Made by a program: the position numbers and the translations under genes. A model generated the notes under the pieces. It did not search any database. It worked only from the letters and a program-made list of their open reading frames with translations, and had not been told where the DNA came from. A DNA stretch of 64,000 nt from Xestospongia bergquistia. Taxonomy: Eukaryota; Porifera; Demospongiae; Haplosclerida; Petrosiidae. Below, one piece after another: positions 22,601-36,450 of the stretch; within the stretch, counting starts at the first letter, position 1; every line of letters starts with the position of its first letter. The stretch spans positions 19,310,446-19,374,445 of the forward strand of contig OZ014411.1 of the NCBI GenBank assembly GCA_963965975.1, in the 5' to 3' direction.

Positions 22601-25600
22601 GAGTAGGTTGAGATGTCATATTTAGACGACAAGTTATTAAGCTATCACTATACACAAGTGATTTACAAGAGTAGTCACCAAATTTGATAATAGCATTATT
22701 TGGATCAAGACCAAAGTAATATCCTGAGAGAGATATGTTGGAATAAAGTGTAGATATATGGTCATTAATCCATTTGACTACAGGAGTGTTACAGTCACTA
22801 TAAACAAAGATAGGACTTGATTTAGGCTCAAGCAAATTGGTTAAGTTTTGACAAGAGAGGCATTCCGTTTGACCACTACCAGGTGTTAAGTCACTGTCAT
22901 TATGGTAATCTAAGTGATACAATGCTTCAAAGTCATCCACCTTTACTATAACAGCTGTTGCTACATCCTCTAATTCTCTCACTGTAATGCTACCAGACAT
23001 TAGACATGACTGGCACACATCATCTACATATGAAGCAAAATAGTATACACCAGGCTGTGTGAATATGTATGAAAAAGTCCCTTCAACACTAGCTGTGCTT
23101 TGGAAGCCACCAGTAAGATAGTATGAAGTAGTAGGACTGGCAGTTTGATGTACTTCAAATTGACGAGGTATAACGAAACCTGCACCTGTCCAATTCCACT
23201 GAAAAATACAATAATTATAAAATGAAAACAACTATAATTACATGTCTTGTATGTATTTAACATCATGGTGGTAGTAACAATATAATTGGTATGCTTGCAA
23301 TTATAAGGTACATGTACTCAGCTTGTCATAAAAGCCCTAACTTGCATTGAACTAATGTTAATGAATACTCCAATGTTAGAACAGACTATCAGAGTATTTG
23401 TACTAATTGACCTTGATTTTTTAGGTTTTTTTAAGGACAGGGTTTTAGGATGATTCATTCAACTTTCAAACTAATTACCTATCAACTACGACATTCCACA
23501 TTTGAGGAAGGCAGAAATAAGGAAATACTACACTTTGGTTAGTGAATGATTGTGTTTTGAAATTTTCCACAACAGAAATGCTGCTGGCATAAGCACCTCT
23601 ATTGTGATTTTATTTAATTTAATGAGAGTTCATTCCATTGTATCAAACCAACAGAAGTCCATTTTGAGGCTATGACATCTGCTCTCTTTCCTGTACATGT
23701 CAATATTTTAATTTATAATAAAAACTTACAGTGACTGTGTCTCCTGATAAAATCTCAATATTAGCAGGATTCCAAGCAAAATAACGTCCAAGAACTATTG
23801 TTGAGAACATAATATGACATACACAATTAATATATATGTACTAATGTAAAAGACACATACCTGCATGTTGTCCACTATTGTCAATAAGGTGTTCCTTTCT
23901 TGTTGATGAGGTAACACATTCAATATTCTCATAAGTTACTGTGTTAACATTACACTTAGTTCCTAGTCCAGTGGTGACAGTCACATTAGATCGAAAACCA
24001 GTTCCTTTTATCGAAACTTTAGTTCCTCCAAGTAAAGAGCCACTACACGGTGTCAACTTTGTTACTATGAGTTGATACGTAAATACTGGAAGCATAAATG
24101 GAGAGGTTGTATTGAACATCTTAATAGAAGAATAGTCAAGTATTTCCATTAGTGAGATTGATTGTTCATCAATTTCATCAGTTTGTGACTCTTTGAATGC
24201 TATTCCAAATATAGTACTACGAACAGACACATCGAATAGTCCAGGATTATGAGGTGAAGTTGTACAGTTTATTTCTGTGGCAGTGAATGATGTTATAACA
24301 CACGAAGCTTGTCCAATAGTAATGACAATATCTGACATATCTGTTAAGTTGAAGTTGTTTCCAATAATGGTAAGTTCTGTTCCTCCATAGACTGGTCCAG
24401 CTGATGGACTAATTGATGTAATTGTAGCTGAGTAGTTTTCTGTGTATTCATAGCCAGAATCAACTATAGCTGTCACACCATTTACAACAACTGTAACATT
24501 GACTACATCTGAATCATGTGGTTGTGGTGTACAAGTCAATACTGTTAAGTTTGATGATATGATAATACAAGGAAAGTCATCAAAAACAACATAAAAGTCA
24601 TGTGAGAAGTAAAATGGTAAGTTAGGGGGTTTAGTGATATTGGGCAATGTTGGGAACCCCACTCCAGTAATGGTAACCAAATTTCCACCACTAATACTTC
24701 CTTTGTCAGGTTGAATGGAATTAACAACTAAAGAATATTGGAAAATGGAGGAATGTGGAGTTGATGATATTGAATAGCCAACACCATCAACATGTACACT
24801 GACATTTTGTGGTCCAGCAACATTAGGAGTTGGTACACATGATATTACAGTATCATTGAGAGATGTAATATCACAGGAACTATCACCAATAGTAACTGAT
24901 ACATTATTGATATCATCAGTAAAGCCAGTACCATAGATAGTGATTGGAGTGCTATCTTGACCACCAATAGAAGGAGAGATTGACATGATCTTCGAAGTAA
25001 CTTCAGGTGAAAATTTAAAACTACACCTTCGACTCCTACAAGAAGCTGGAATACCATTAATCAAGACTTCAACCTGTGAATTGAGAAATAGAACATACAT
25101 CTTTGCTAAAAACACTTATGTTTACATTCTACTGACAATTATTTCATGCTACTATCATTCAGTGTTATATATCATTTTCAATATTGAAAAACATGTAGTA
25201 TTTGTTATGATAATAAGATGTTGAATGTAATATTATGTACCTGTGGTTCTTGTTCAGGTAGCCGTAACATATCTCCTCGGAATGGTCTTAGCCACACCCC
25301 TCCATTAACAATGGAGGCTACAGAAATGTTTACCTTATGTCCTGACAGACCACTCCCATTAGCTTTCATCAGTGGGAGATCACCCCCTCTATTTGTCCAC
25401 TTAATACTCCATATATAACCACTACACTCTCCGCTACGAGTTACTTCAAAACCACCTTCATTTGGAAGGTATGTATCTAGTAATGTTTTAACTTCCGAGG
25501 CTAAGGCATTTGCTGGTATATTGTATACTGTTTGGTTTTCAAATGTAAGTCGAAATGCTCCAGTGACTGGTGGAGTACCAGAATAGAGTCTTGATACTAG

Positions 25601-28041
25601 TACATTGTTTGGTGAAGATGACAACAAAGGCATATTGTAACCACAGTGGTGAACTTTGAACTCTACAACATAACGTGAGACTATTAGGTTACATGACAAT
25701 GGATCTTCAGTATCATAACAGATCAAGTCAATTGTGGGAGAAGTATTTGATACACTGACTGTATCAACAAAGATACCATTAGGTCGGACAGCACGTTCCA
25801 ATTGTGTCACTATTGAAAATAAGAAACACAACAAATGAAATAAGATGCTTCTAATAATGTATACATAAAATTTAACTAGTTTATGATCTTTGATACTTTC
25901 AAAATAGATAGAAATTAATAACTAAGTCAAGTCATTAGTATTTCTCTAATTATTTATTAAGAAGAGTATACAATACACAATATCTAGAATTACCTGTAGG
26001 TAATGAAGTAGTGAACATGACTTCATCCACCCAAAAATCAGTTGAACTACTATAAAAGTAAGTACGGAGTACTTGATATGTATTGGACTGCTGATTATAA
26101 TGTTCATTAAGATAGTTATAGACATCAACACATAGGAACCTCCATTTATTTGTACCACTGTTATCAGTAACTGGAATATTATATACATAAGTTTTTGTTT
26201 GTTTATTAATACGTCCATATATACGTAGTCTAGAATTAGGTAGTATACCATAGACAGCAAAACATACCTATAATAAATATATAATATATTTAATCAAAAT
26301 AATTATGATACTTACATATTTGTACCCAATACTTGAAACTGTCATTGGATCTACTCTCTGGCCACTCCTCTCATCTAGTGTCCGATCATATCGCCACACA
26401 ATTCTGGGATTTTTCAAACTATATCGACCACAATATGGTTCATGGCTATTATCAAGAGTACCATAAAGAGTAGGTTGAACAATTACATCATAGCCATCTT
26501 TAAAATAGACATCACCAGCTCCTGTGATATAACAATTGGTTGTGAACAGTGTTAAGAGTTCTGATGTTACATTGTTAGCAGATTCATGTATTGGTATAGA
26601 GTTTGTGTGTCTTGAACTCAAAGATAAATTGAAATGGGAGGGTTGAGTAAAGTTTTGTAGTATAAAAGAGGTGTGGTTACTCTGATTGATAACTTTGAAG
26701 TCAACTAAGTCTTTTTGATCTGATATGAAGATAATTGATAGTTCCAACACATTGTCTATGTCAGTAGTAACATTTATGTAAACTATTACTCTACCAAAAC
26801 TCTTTACTGTTGGAAGATTATTTAATGCAGATGTTACAACAGAGGCATTGTCACTGTCTGTTAACTCATGAGTTATACTGTTCAAGTAAGAGAGATGATA
26901 AGTGAAGTTATCTTCTGAGTCCAAAGTGATCACTTGTATCTTGGGTTTGGCAGTGATATTGATTTCCTATTAGAAATAATAATATAAACTGTATGTACAT
27001 ATAGTTTACTCTAAACTTGCTGTGATGTATTGGACAGCAGTAGATCTGAGGGTTACCTATTACAAAGCTTATTCACTGTATTTGGAATACAGATTGGCCT
27101 ATAATATGTTTGTGGCATGCAAATACATCATTATATCTGAATAAATATATTTATGCTGTAGATAAATATATGTTACTATGATGTATGCTCTCAAAATAAC
27201 TGTATAAGGCATATCTAGACATTTTTATAATATGTATATACATTATACACAATACATATATAGACACATACATTATACATAATATATATAAATATAAACA
27301 GATCATCATGATACATATACATATACATTATACATAATATGTATAACTATATAATAATACACCTGTATTTCATTGACAACAACTGATTGTATTGTCACTT
27401 GTTGTTCTTCATGATCAGCATCAGCTCTATTATTAGTCCAATTGAGACTATGTATCTTAGCACCAATTCCAATACTCCATGGTCCCCAACCTTGTTGCTG
27501 AACTGCTTCAATGTAATAGGCTTTACCTGTAGTTAAAATGATTATAATTGTAAATACAAACCACATACTGTGCTGTGTCCAACTATCGTGATTAGGTATA
27601 ATAAGTTTGTATTTCATTATGACCGAAGCATACTGATGTCTTACTACTATTATCAACACTCAATCTGAAATGTAGTCTTATTAATATAATATGTAATATA
27701 CACATTAATACTAGGAATATGTGGATATGGATGGTTTGCCTTGCACAGTGCAAATACAGTTTTGATTTCTAGTCTGTCCAGAAAACTAGACAACTAGTAA
27801 TCTTGTGTAGCATTCATAGCATAATTTCTGTATACCTAACTTCTAACTTAGTTTTGATTTTATTCACTTTCACACTGCTCTATATGTCTTATACAGATCT
27901 TTTAATTGTTTTAATTATGTCTGCCTTTTCCTTTGTTCATGCTTATTGCATCACTAAACACCAAGTAAACATTTTTACTCTGTACCCCAGAAAAACAACT
28001 GTTGCCTTCCTTAGTGTGACTGAACCACACACATGCGCGCA

Positions 28042-28073
<32 letters not shown>

Positions 28074-31000
28074 CTGTTCAGGGTAGTTGTCTCATGCTAA
28101 GGTGCTCAATAATAATATGAAATTTATACATACACTTTACCATGATATACTTTAATTAACCAATCAGATTGCTCCATTTCAGGCCAACAAATAACTATTG
28201 GAGTGGTCTATAAGTTCTTATACACTCTTTTCTGAGGCTATGATCTGTAAAGTTATAGTAATTAATTTGACAGAAATTACTGCCTTATATTTCTTTTTTT
28301 CTGTAAGTAAGTACATTTACTATAACATTGCAAATATTTAAGTTAGTAATAAATGCAACTCAAGACTGTTCGTATACAGAAGACAACAGTCCTGAAAGTG
28401 TGAAACAAAAAGAGATTGGGATTTAAAGAATGAATTTGATGAATACTTAGCAGACTGCTTGGAAATTGTAGTGATAGTCTTATGAGGTCTTCCTCTAAGC
28501 TGGCCTAAGAAGACTATTCCACAACTATTGCTACCAATCCAAGTTGGAATCTCTAGTTTATTGGTACAGTGCTCAAATAAACATCAAAGTAAGCGGTGGA
28601 GCTAACGAAGATGTAGTACTCAAGAAGAAAGTCCAGTATTATACACAATATATAGAAAAGAAAGTCCATTTTTTCCATTGCAAATAAAATGGTAAGCTAT
28701 TCTTCTTAAAATAAAGCTAACAAGCAGATCTTGATGTACACATATCCAAAGCAGCAGATGCAGTGCATCTAATGTAGCAACTGAAATGAATCAATCTGAT
28801 TGGTCAACATGGTACAAATAATTTTACAGTTTAGTCTTGTTAGCTATGTGTTTATACACCTCTGGCCTCCAGTCATTGGTGTATAAATCATGTATCAACT
28901 TTGACCTCAGTGTATAACCTGTACATATACTATGTACATACATGTATAATATGGAGTTGTTATAACGATACATTAGCTAATAATATTCAATTATATTTTA
29001 ACATCTGTAATGTACATACCTGCTTGTAGTGGAATAGGTCTAGAGAATTGGGTATCAAAAAAATCCCATCTTCCTCTAGTATAACTAGCATATGCAATTA
29101 ATTCTTTATGTTCTCTTGAAGTGTTGGGACTAAGATATAGACGTAATCTATCATCAGATATAAAGTTGAAGGTATACAAACTGTCTATGGGTGGTACAAA
29201 AAATCCAGAGTAACGTTGTTGAAATCTATATATTTCTCCAAACTCTGCAGGATAATTGCTGTCACGATAAGCTCTCTCTTGAACTGTCCAGTTAAAACTA
29301 GTGTTAGGATAACCATAGGGACGTTCTTCAACTCTGTCTAAGTTTGACGAATAATCTTTTGTCCATACTTCACGTACTATGCCACGCCCACCTGAAATGT
29401 TAAAGTAATTGATAATAAACCTAAACATTTCAGACATACCTGGATATACAGAACTAATGGGAGGAGCTGGTCTTGTTATACATTGTATAGTAGTAGCTGT
29501 GTAGTTGACTATATCACAAGGTACTCCTAAATAAATCAAAATATATCACATTGGTAAATTTGTAATAGAGCAAGTCATACTATAAACAAAGCAATATATA
29601 AATGTATGTCATAGGTAACAAATAAACCAGTATATAAAAAATGTATGCCATAGGTAACATAATATACTAGTATATTATATTATATATCATATATAATTTG
29701 TTATTGATTAATTACTCTTTAACATGTACACGAGACCAAAGTGGAAATTACTTTGCTGTTTATAACCAATATGAAGCCAGGAGCTGGGCATTCATTGTTT
29801 TGGCTTCTTCTGGTCACTAAGCAACAAAGTAACTGATGACAAGGTCTCTAATTAGCTTAGAAATTAGTTTAAAACATGTCTCTGATACATTCCAGATCTC
29901 AAGAAGAAAGCACAAACTTTGAAACTACAGTAAACTTGAGCATATAGTTACATGTACATGTACTGGGTAATGTCAAAAACATTATGATCATGACTTGTTG
30001 AAGGATTATATTAAAGTATATAGAATTATAAGGAATTTATTAAGAATTATACATCATATTAATATTATACCTGAAATAAATGCTTTAACATCTCCAAGTG
30101 GATCATTAAAGTGTATTCCATATATGGTAATAAGTGTACCTCCATTAGGACTACCTACATTAGGTTCTACTCGTGTGATATCTACCATATAAATAATAAA
30201 GTAATATCAATGAACATAATATAACACATAATACCTGAGTGTGTTTGAAAGATATATTGTCGTAGTTTGTTATCTACTGATAAGTTCTCTGTTGGAATGT
30301 ATGAGCTAAGGAACAATAAAGTGAATTTAAGTGTACATGTATAATATATTCATTATACACTACATAATATACATGTACATGGAATGTGTCCCATATACTG
30401 TATAGTGCCCCACCTAAAATCCAACCCAACACACAGGCTGGCATTAAACAGTCAAATATTATAGCTTGAATTATTAAGGTGTAATCAATACTCTTATAAA
30501 TAACTAATAGTGTGGACAGTACTATATAGTAACAATATCAATACTTACTTTCCATATAAGGAGAGTACTAAAGTAGCATTCATTGAATCTATAACATATT
30601 AAAAATAATATATAATATAATATAATATAATGGTATATTATGTTACCTATTCTGGTGGTTTCTGGTTGGCAACTGATATAACCTAGACCCCAACTTGTAG
30701 TAAGTACACCACCATATCTAACAATGAAATAAAGTAGATCATCTTATAAATAAAATATTGTGATTACTGTCTGAATTGAAAATATTAGTTCTAGTCTTAT
30801 ACTAGTTAAATGTGTTATTTAACTTCTGTAGTAAGAATGATTCTCAATGTATTTTGTATTAGTCTGTCTATTTAATTAAATCTAAGCTCATTAACTACCA
30901 CTTCAGTAACAAAAGGTGTATACAATCATAACATGATATTGTAGAATTTTAGAAACTGGTGAGGTGAAAATTATGTCACTAGAAGTACATATAAACATAA

Positions 31001-34000
31001 AATTATTAACATACGGTGTTTCTGTATCATTATTCCAAGGATTACATTGTTGTCCACCAATTAATAGTCTATCTACAGTTTGAGAGATAGTGAAATCTTC
31101 ATTAGCCTCTTGTGTATCAGATACAAGATAAGAGAAGATGCGTCCACTTATTGTTATATTCATTGGATCAATACCTACAATGGAATAAGCCACGAATGAA
31201 ATAATCTACATAAAAATTGTGAAATGTTAAATAACAGTAATACAGAGAGGCCTATAAAACATAAAATGATAAACAAAAAGACAATCATTAAAATACAGGA
31301 GCTTACAATGTTAAAATATAATATACAACATCTAATGACACATACTAACCAGGTATTTTAGCATGAGGTGAGACATCAGTCACTGTAGGAGTTGTCCAGT
31401 CACGATACTAACAGAGAAACCAGTAATTCAATAAACTATATAATGTGTTTTAATTAGAACTTTACTCGGAATATACAGTTGCAAATTCTTCCATTTAAAT
31501 CTTTGACAATGTCTTTGCCATCCACTAGAACTTGAAGTTTGTAGTCTTCATTCTTCTTCTCTGGAGATGAGCTAAAGAAGACAACAACAAGGCAATAATT
31601 TTTTGACAAAAATTTACCACAAGTTATTGAGAGCAGTATCAAAATAAGATAAACTATTACTTTTTCTTAATATATACTTGTTAATAACTATTAGTTATAT
31701 ACGCTATATTATGGACACTTTAACAATATAAATAAAGGACAATATAAGACTGACTGATTGCAGGAGTCAACTTACCCAGTTCTACAAACTATTTTTGTTG
31801 TTGATGTGTAGTATGTCACCACTTGACATGGAATAGAATATTGGTCATTATACAGTATAACTTTATTTCCTAAATTAGGATCATCTCTGTTGAACTGGTC
31901 TTTAGAGAAACCTTAACAACAACAAACAGAACAAATGTATTCAATAACTAAATTTAAATGAAAACATCCAAAACTCATGTCATATTCACAATAACATAGA
32001 ATGTACCAGACTTCTAATGGTATTATTAGACTTAAAATAATTTTGTTGAAGTTTAACAACATTTCTAACAGATGAATTTTTAAATTTAGGTACTCAAAAT
32101 TCACATTGGATCGCTAACCACCTTGTGAAACAAGATGATAAATTCAAACAAATTAATCTAATTTTTTTTAGAAGCTAACGACTTTACAGTGAAACATTGA
32201 CTAGAGCTATAAAGGTTATACAATTAGCAGTAATGTCTATAGAAAAAATTAAAAAAAAAAATTAGGCAGAGAAGTAAGCTAGGGAGAAGCTTCGAGCATG
32301 ATCAATCACATCCATCATTATTATTGGCATATGAAGGATATGTTTTAATTTCAATTGTCACCTTGAACAATGAAAACTAATATACCCATATATGTAAGGT
32401 GTTGTCCAAAACGATTTTGAGACTGCCTAGCATGCTGTATGTGCCAGACACTCAATGAGGTCAGTTGCAAGACACCATTGTTTAGTGAGCCACTACATAT
32501 CACTCTTGACTCATTTACTAACCTCTTCCATGAAGTGTTAACAATGTACCACCAGCATAGCTTCCATATCCTGGAGTTATCCACCACACATCTGAAAATA
32601 ATATAATCTTTATGAATTGTTATGATTTCAACTAACAATACCACATTAGTATGTATAATAACTTACAGGGTATTGTACTATCATCTGTATTGTCAGAAGG
32701 ATCAGCAGGTATGCCATTATCAGAATTCTCAGAGGCTATGTATGAAATATAATGTAAAATGTAAAACTTCAAATGAAGTCTGTAAAACAATCATCAAATA
32801 AGGTGCTCACTTAAACAACTTGTTCAATGGAATCTTATTGACTATGTCATTACATAATCAAACATCAATATCACATATATCATCACTTGATGTACATAAT
32901 ACAACATTTATAACTGAATGAACTACATTGTACTGTTGTTTGTTATTGAGCACATAGTAAAAAATAGTGAATGTACATTTGATATAATTAACAACAGTAT
33001 AGATATGACTATATACATATTTGCTGTTTATTAAGTAGAGATAATAATTTAAAAAATCATCCTAGAGCTACAAAGATTATATAATTAGCAGCAATGTCAG
33101 TAGAAGGCTATTATCTATAGAATGCTAAAAATATAGAAGAAGAAGCTAGTGAGAACATTTTCAGTCACACCCATTGTTGTATTGCTTGCAGTTAGGGTTA
33201 ATGAACTTCAGTGGTTGCTATATGTGTTAGCATTTAAAGGATGTAGTTTTCCTTCATTCATTACTCTTGAAAATCACATACAACAATATATTAAAATTGC
33301 AAAAATGGATATATACACAAATACATAACAAGTGGTCTGAAATGTTTATAGGACTGCTTGGCACACTGTATGTGCTAGAAAGAAATTTTATCAAAACATA
33401 TATCATACTATTATTATCCTGTGTATACCATAGAGTGCTACATGTATTAAATTACATAAACTATCTTAAAAATTAATGATAGTTAAATTATGTTTACATC
33501 AGGAGATAACTTGGCTAACTACCTAATTGGAATGTTGTGTTTGGGTTACTATCTAAATAGTTAAAAAGAGTTATTAACCAATGTCTGTAGGTAGTTTGAA
33601 CCTATTTTGAAACTGGTTACAAATCTAACAAAAATAAAAAGTGGTTTGAATGTTATAGAGGTACATAATATAGATATAATGTGTACAATAGGTAGTATTA
33701 TTATTAAGACAACACAGTTGTCCAACAATCATACTGAAGAATCTAATGAAATCATACTATACTAATTGCTGATATTATGAAACAGTACACTACAGAATGA
33801 AGATACTTAATTTTAAAGGCATTGATCATGTTAGTGATAGTAATTGGATTACTTCAGTATCAATGGGAAGATATAATTTGATAGTATAGGATGTAAGGAA
33901 ATACTATTGGTAAGGAACAGTGACATTTAACTTAGCCAAATTTTTAAGTACAAATATGGTTATCATAAACATTGTATCTAACAAATGATGTAGCATGTTG

Positions 34001-36287
34001 ACATCATGAGATGAGTTGGAGTGTTTGAGGGAGGAACAACACCTTGTAAAAATCTGGTGAATTTCCTGTTTTTTGGGTGTAGCACTAGAAGTAACAAAGT
34101 GTATTGCCTAATGCTTAATAAGACAATTTTGTTGACTTGTAAAATAAACTATAAGTTTTGAACTTAGTCATATATTTTATGGTTAACGTTTCTTTTATTG
34201 ATCATTGTCAATGCATGCAGTAACTATCTATCAATACTATTATACAAATTATGAGAATAACATTGTTGATATATGGAACATAATTGTTAGAAAACAAGTT
34301 ATTTGAAGTAGTAATGAAGACTGATTTGTCTAATTTCAGTTCTTGTCTTCCCACAGGGAGGATATTATTTCATTATACATTGTAATAAAATACTGTTGTA
34401 AAGGACTTATATGAGCCAAATTAAATATTTAAGTTCAATGTTGTCATGTCAGTGACATAAAGTAGGATCATGTGACAGTTCATATCACAGGTATGTGTTG
34501 GAGTATTGAAGTATGAAAATATGCTGTGTGTTAATGACATACCTACCTAAGGTGTTAACAATAAGTGGGTATTCCTTTATATGACTAAGTGTCCTATGAC
34601 TGTTTGAATGTGCTAGTTGTTTACATGTATCTAGAACATTCTTAATGCAATAAAATTGGGGATCTATATTTGAAGAGTTTACAAGAATATTTAAGGTGTT
34701 TTGAAGGAGATATTTTGAGTGAATTATATTCTGTTTTATTTTCTTACAATTTTTTTGTCACAGTGTGTGCCAAAAAATATACTATTTCTTCTATGTTTTA
34801 TTTTGGTCATAGTAATGAACATAACATATCCAACTCAATGTTTATAATGTACATCATGTGACATCATGATATACATTATAAACATATTTGTAATGTATAT
34901 CATCACACCCACACACAAGAATACTACAAACAAATCTTAAATGGCAGGTAGAAAACATAAATTGTATACTGTCATGATCTACATACTTCATTGTTATTGT
35001 CTTTACTTTATTGATATGGTCTACCTACTCTATTGTTACGTACAGTGTCATAACATCATTATTGTTAACTCACCACACAATCCATTAATACATTTGGGTG
35101 CATCAGCAGGACACTGACTGCAAGACTCTCCAGAGATAGGCACAACACTAGTAACAGTTCTAAGAAATAGAGAACAGTAAATTTGTTATTTATATTATGC
35201 TATATAGTTTACATAGTAACTATTGTAATTGGATTAAGTTAAATAAACGGATCATAATTACCCTGGTGCATAGAAACATATTACTACAACTCCAGTATCA
35301 ATGGCATGACATCTTTGTTCAGGAGAGAAGAATGCAGCACCACAACCAATAAGATATGTGTTAGGAAACAAGATCTACAAAGAAAAAATATTTTATATGA
35401 TGTGTGAGTTCTATATTTAATTGACAAGTACAAGTCTACACAAAAGGCAGTGCATTTTATTACATACAATTCACTATGTCTAATGTATGTCTCTTTTAAT
35501 TACCTAAAATCAGTGGAATTTCTTGAATAAGAAAAATTACTATAACTACATGTGGTGACAGCATGGTTGGTTAGATTTTCATTAATCACTGATAATTATA
35601 TTATACGCTTTTACTACCAGCTAGTTATTATCAATAATATGTACCTCTTATAAATTACTATCATCAAGTCAGTGTTATTAGTGTTGTATGCTCTATTAGT
35701 GTCATTTAAATCAACATCTATAATATTATAATTGTTTGAAATTACTTATGTACCATTGTTTGCTAGTATAGGTATGTCAACAATACACTTTATGATATTA
35801 TTTAATGTAGTGATACTCACTTGATCTCGATTGATCTCCTTGTACTGACAGTCTGCAGTCCCAGTTAACCAACAACTAAGTACTTGATTCAATACAGACT
35901 GGTTGACTTGAACAGCTGAGGAAAGTAACTGACGATTCTCACCAACCCAACTAAACTTAGAATCAACAGCTGCTGAAAGGATATCTTTAGAAGCAGGTTC
36001 ATTGTTACAACTACGAGCTGTAGCTTCTGCTATTTCAGCAAGAGGTTGGCTCCACTCCTTTGAACAAGAATAAATTGTAAATTGAAGCAGTGATGTATTG
36101 AACTCACCATTCGTCTCATATTAGCAGCCTTTTGTTCATATCTAGCATTGTTATGCTGATCAAGAAGATACTGTTTTTGATCTCTTGTTAACTCGCCATA
36201 ACAACTCGAAAAAATACAGGCAAGGAAAACCAGCAAATACGTCTTAATGATAGGAGCCATTTTAGCTCCACGATAAGAATTGTTCAT
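13623..36287 (-). CDS. PKHD1L1-like: CAP-fibrocystin-L receptor copy B, full length
   Basis: Giant single-pass surface protein of the PKHD1L1/fibrocystin-L family. Exons: 36260/36287-36108, 36057-35821, 35374-35262, 35159-35074, 32735-32667, 32591-32523, 31911-31776, 31571-31466, 31407-31350, 31174-31015, 30717-30647, 30588-30549, 30305-30235, 30181-30071, 29526-29440, 29391-29020, 27526-27363, 26966-26316, 26267-25994, 25809-25241, 25073-23861, 23794-23730, 23198-13623. All phases match (4,816 aa). Order: signal peptide (TYLLVFLACIFSS), CAP domain (LLDQHNNAR; GCGAA), IPT repeats (about 13 in all), PA14, cupredoxin-like segment, G8 (about 20,860-20,490), beta-helix with IHFHLNGD, second G8 (18,360-17,970), second beta-helix, membrane helix (about 14,060-13,975), and a tail ending VEYDKITNL. 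Human PKHD1L1 is about 4,240 aa and, as far as I know, lacks the CAP domain. The ligand is unknown. Confidence 0.9.
23199..23729. other. Intron of copy B without further content
   Basis: A 531-bp intron before the giant last exon. I see no repeat, RNA gene or open frame in it. Confidence 0.5.
27527..29019. other. Long intron within PA14 of copy B
   Basis: A 1.5-kb intron splitting the PA14 domain. It contains the right-hand breakpoint of the copy A deletion (28,017-28,020) and an alternating CA/CG/TA tract at 28,025-28,074. From 28,021 to its end it aligns with the copy A intron at 4,158-5,143. No coding content was recognised. Confidence 0.6.
28025..28074. repeat. Alternating purine-pyrimidine tract at the deletion breakpoint
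   Basis: CA steps, then CG-rich steps, then about fifteen TA steps in a row. Such runs are prone to Z-DNA or cruciform formation and to slippage. The copy A counterpart (4,162-4,196) has a shorter TA part and a longer CG part. Confidence 0.8.
32205..32480. repeat. Dispersed repeat, copy B intron, member 1
   Basis: Paralogous counterpart of the copy A repeat at 8,490-8,790, so it predates duplication of the receptor gene. Confidence 0.5.
32736..35073. other. Large CAP/IPT intron of copy B
   Basis: About 2.34 kb between the last CAP-module exon and the linker exon. It contains the dispersed repeat at 33,060-33,390. I see no exon, RNA gene or long open frame in the remainder. Its phase-1 boundaries make the CAP module a removable cassette. 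Confidence 0.5.
33060..33390. repeat. Dispersed repeat, copy B intron, member 2
   Basis: Counterpart of 9,390-9,740, with the same block order (TATAATTAGCAGCAATGTC near the start, GACTGCTTGGCA near the end). Confidence 0.5.
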
Positions 36288-36450
36288 TCTTTTTCAGTGA
36301 AGAACTAGTGTCTGCTACCACATTTATACACGTTGTCTTCACATTACGTCACAGACAATACGTCACTCATTGTAATAACGTAGTCTAGACTTTACAAGGT
36401 TGAAGGATAAAAGTCAATTGATAACAAAAAATCAAATAAAATACATATCA
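36288..36450 (-). promoter_or_regulatory. Compact promoter of copy B with two CRE-like boxes
   Basis: Only 163 bp separate the oxidase stop codon from the first in-frame ATG of copy B, so the promoter must be here or in the oxidase tail. Two TACGTCA boxes (36,345-36,351 and 36,359-36,365) match the core of the CREB/ATF site. Their spacing is about 14 bp. They are missing upstream of copies A and C. Function is inferred from motif only. Confidence 0.45.

Noticed and set aside
27803-28120. Plus-strand 105-codon frame in the PA14 intron of copy B
   Set aside because: Runs into the TA microsatellite, is absent from copy A because of the deletion, and resembles no family.
36050-36110. Apparent one-base loss breaking the CAP exon of copy B
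   Set aside because: The missing base lies inside a 50-51-nt intron with good GT and AG ends. Splicing restores RRM joined to EWSQ in both copies, so it is not a frameshift.
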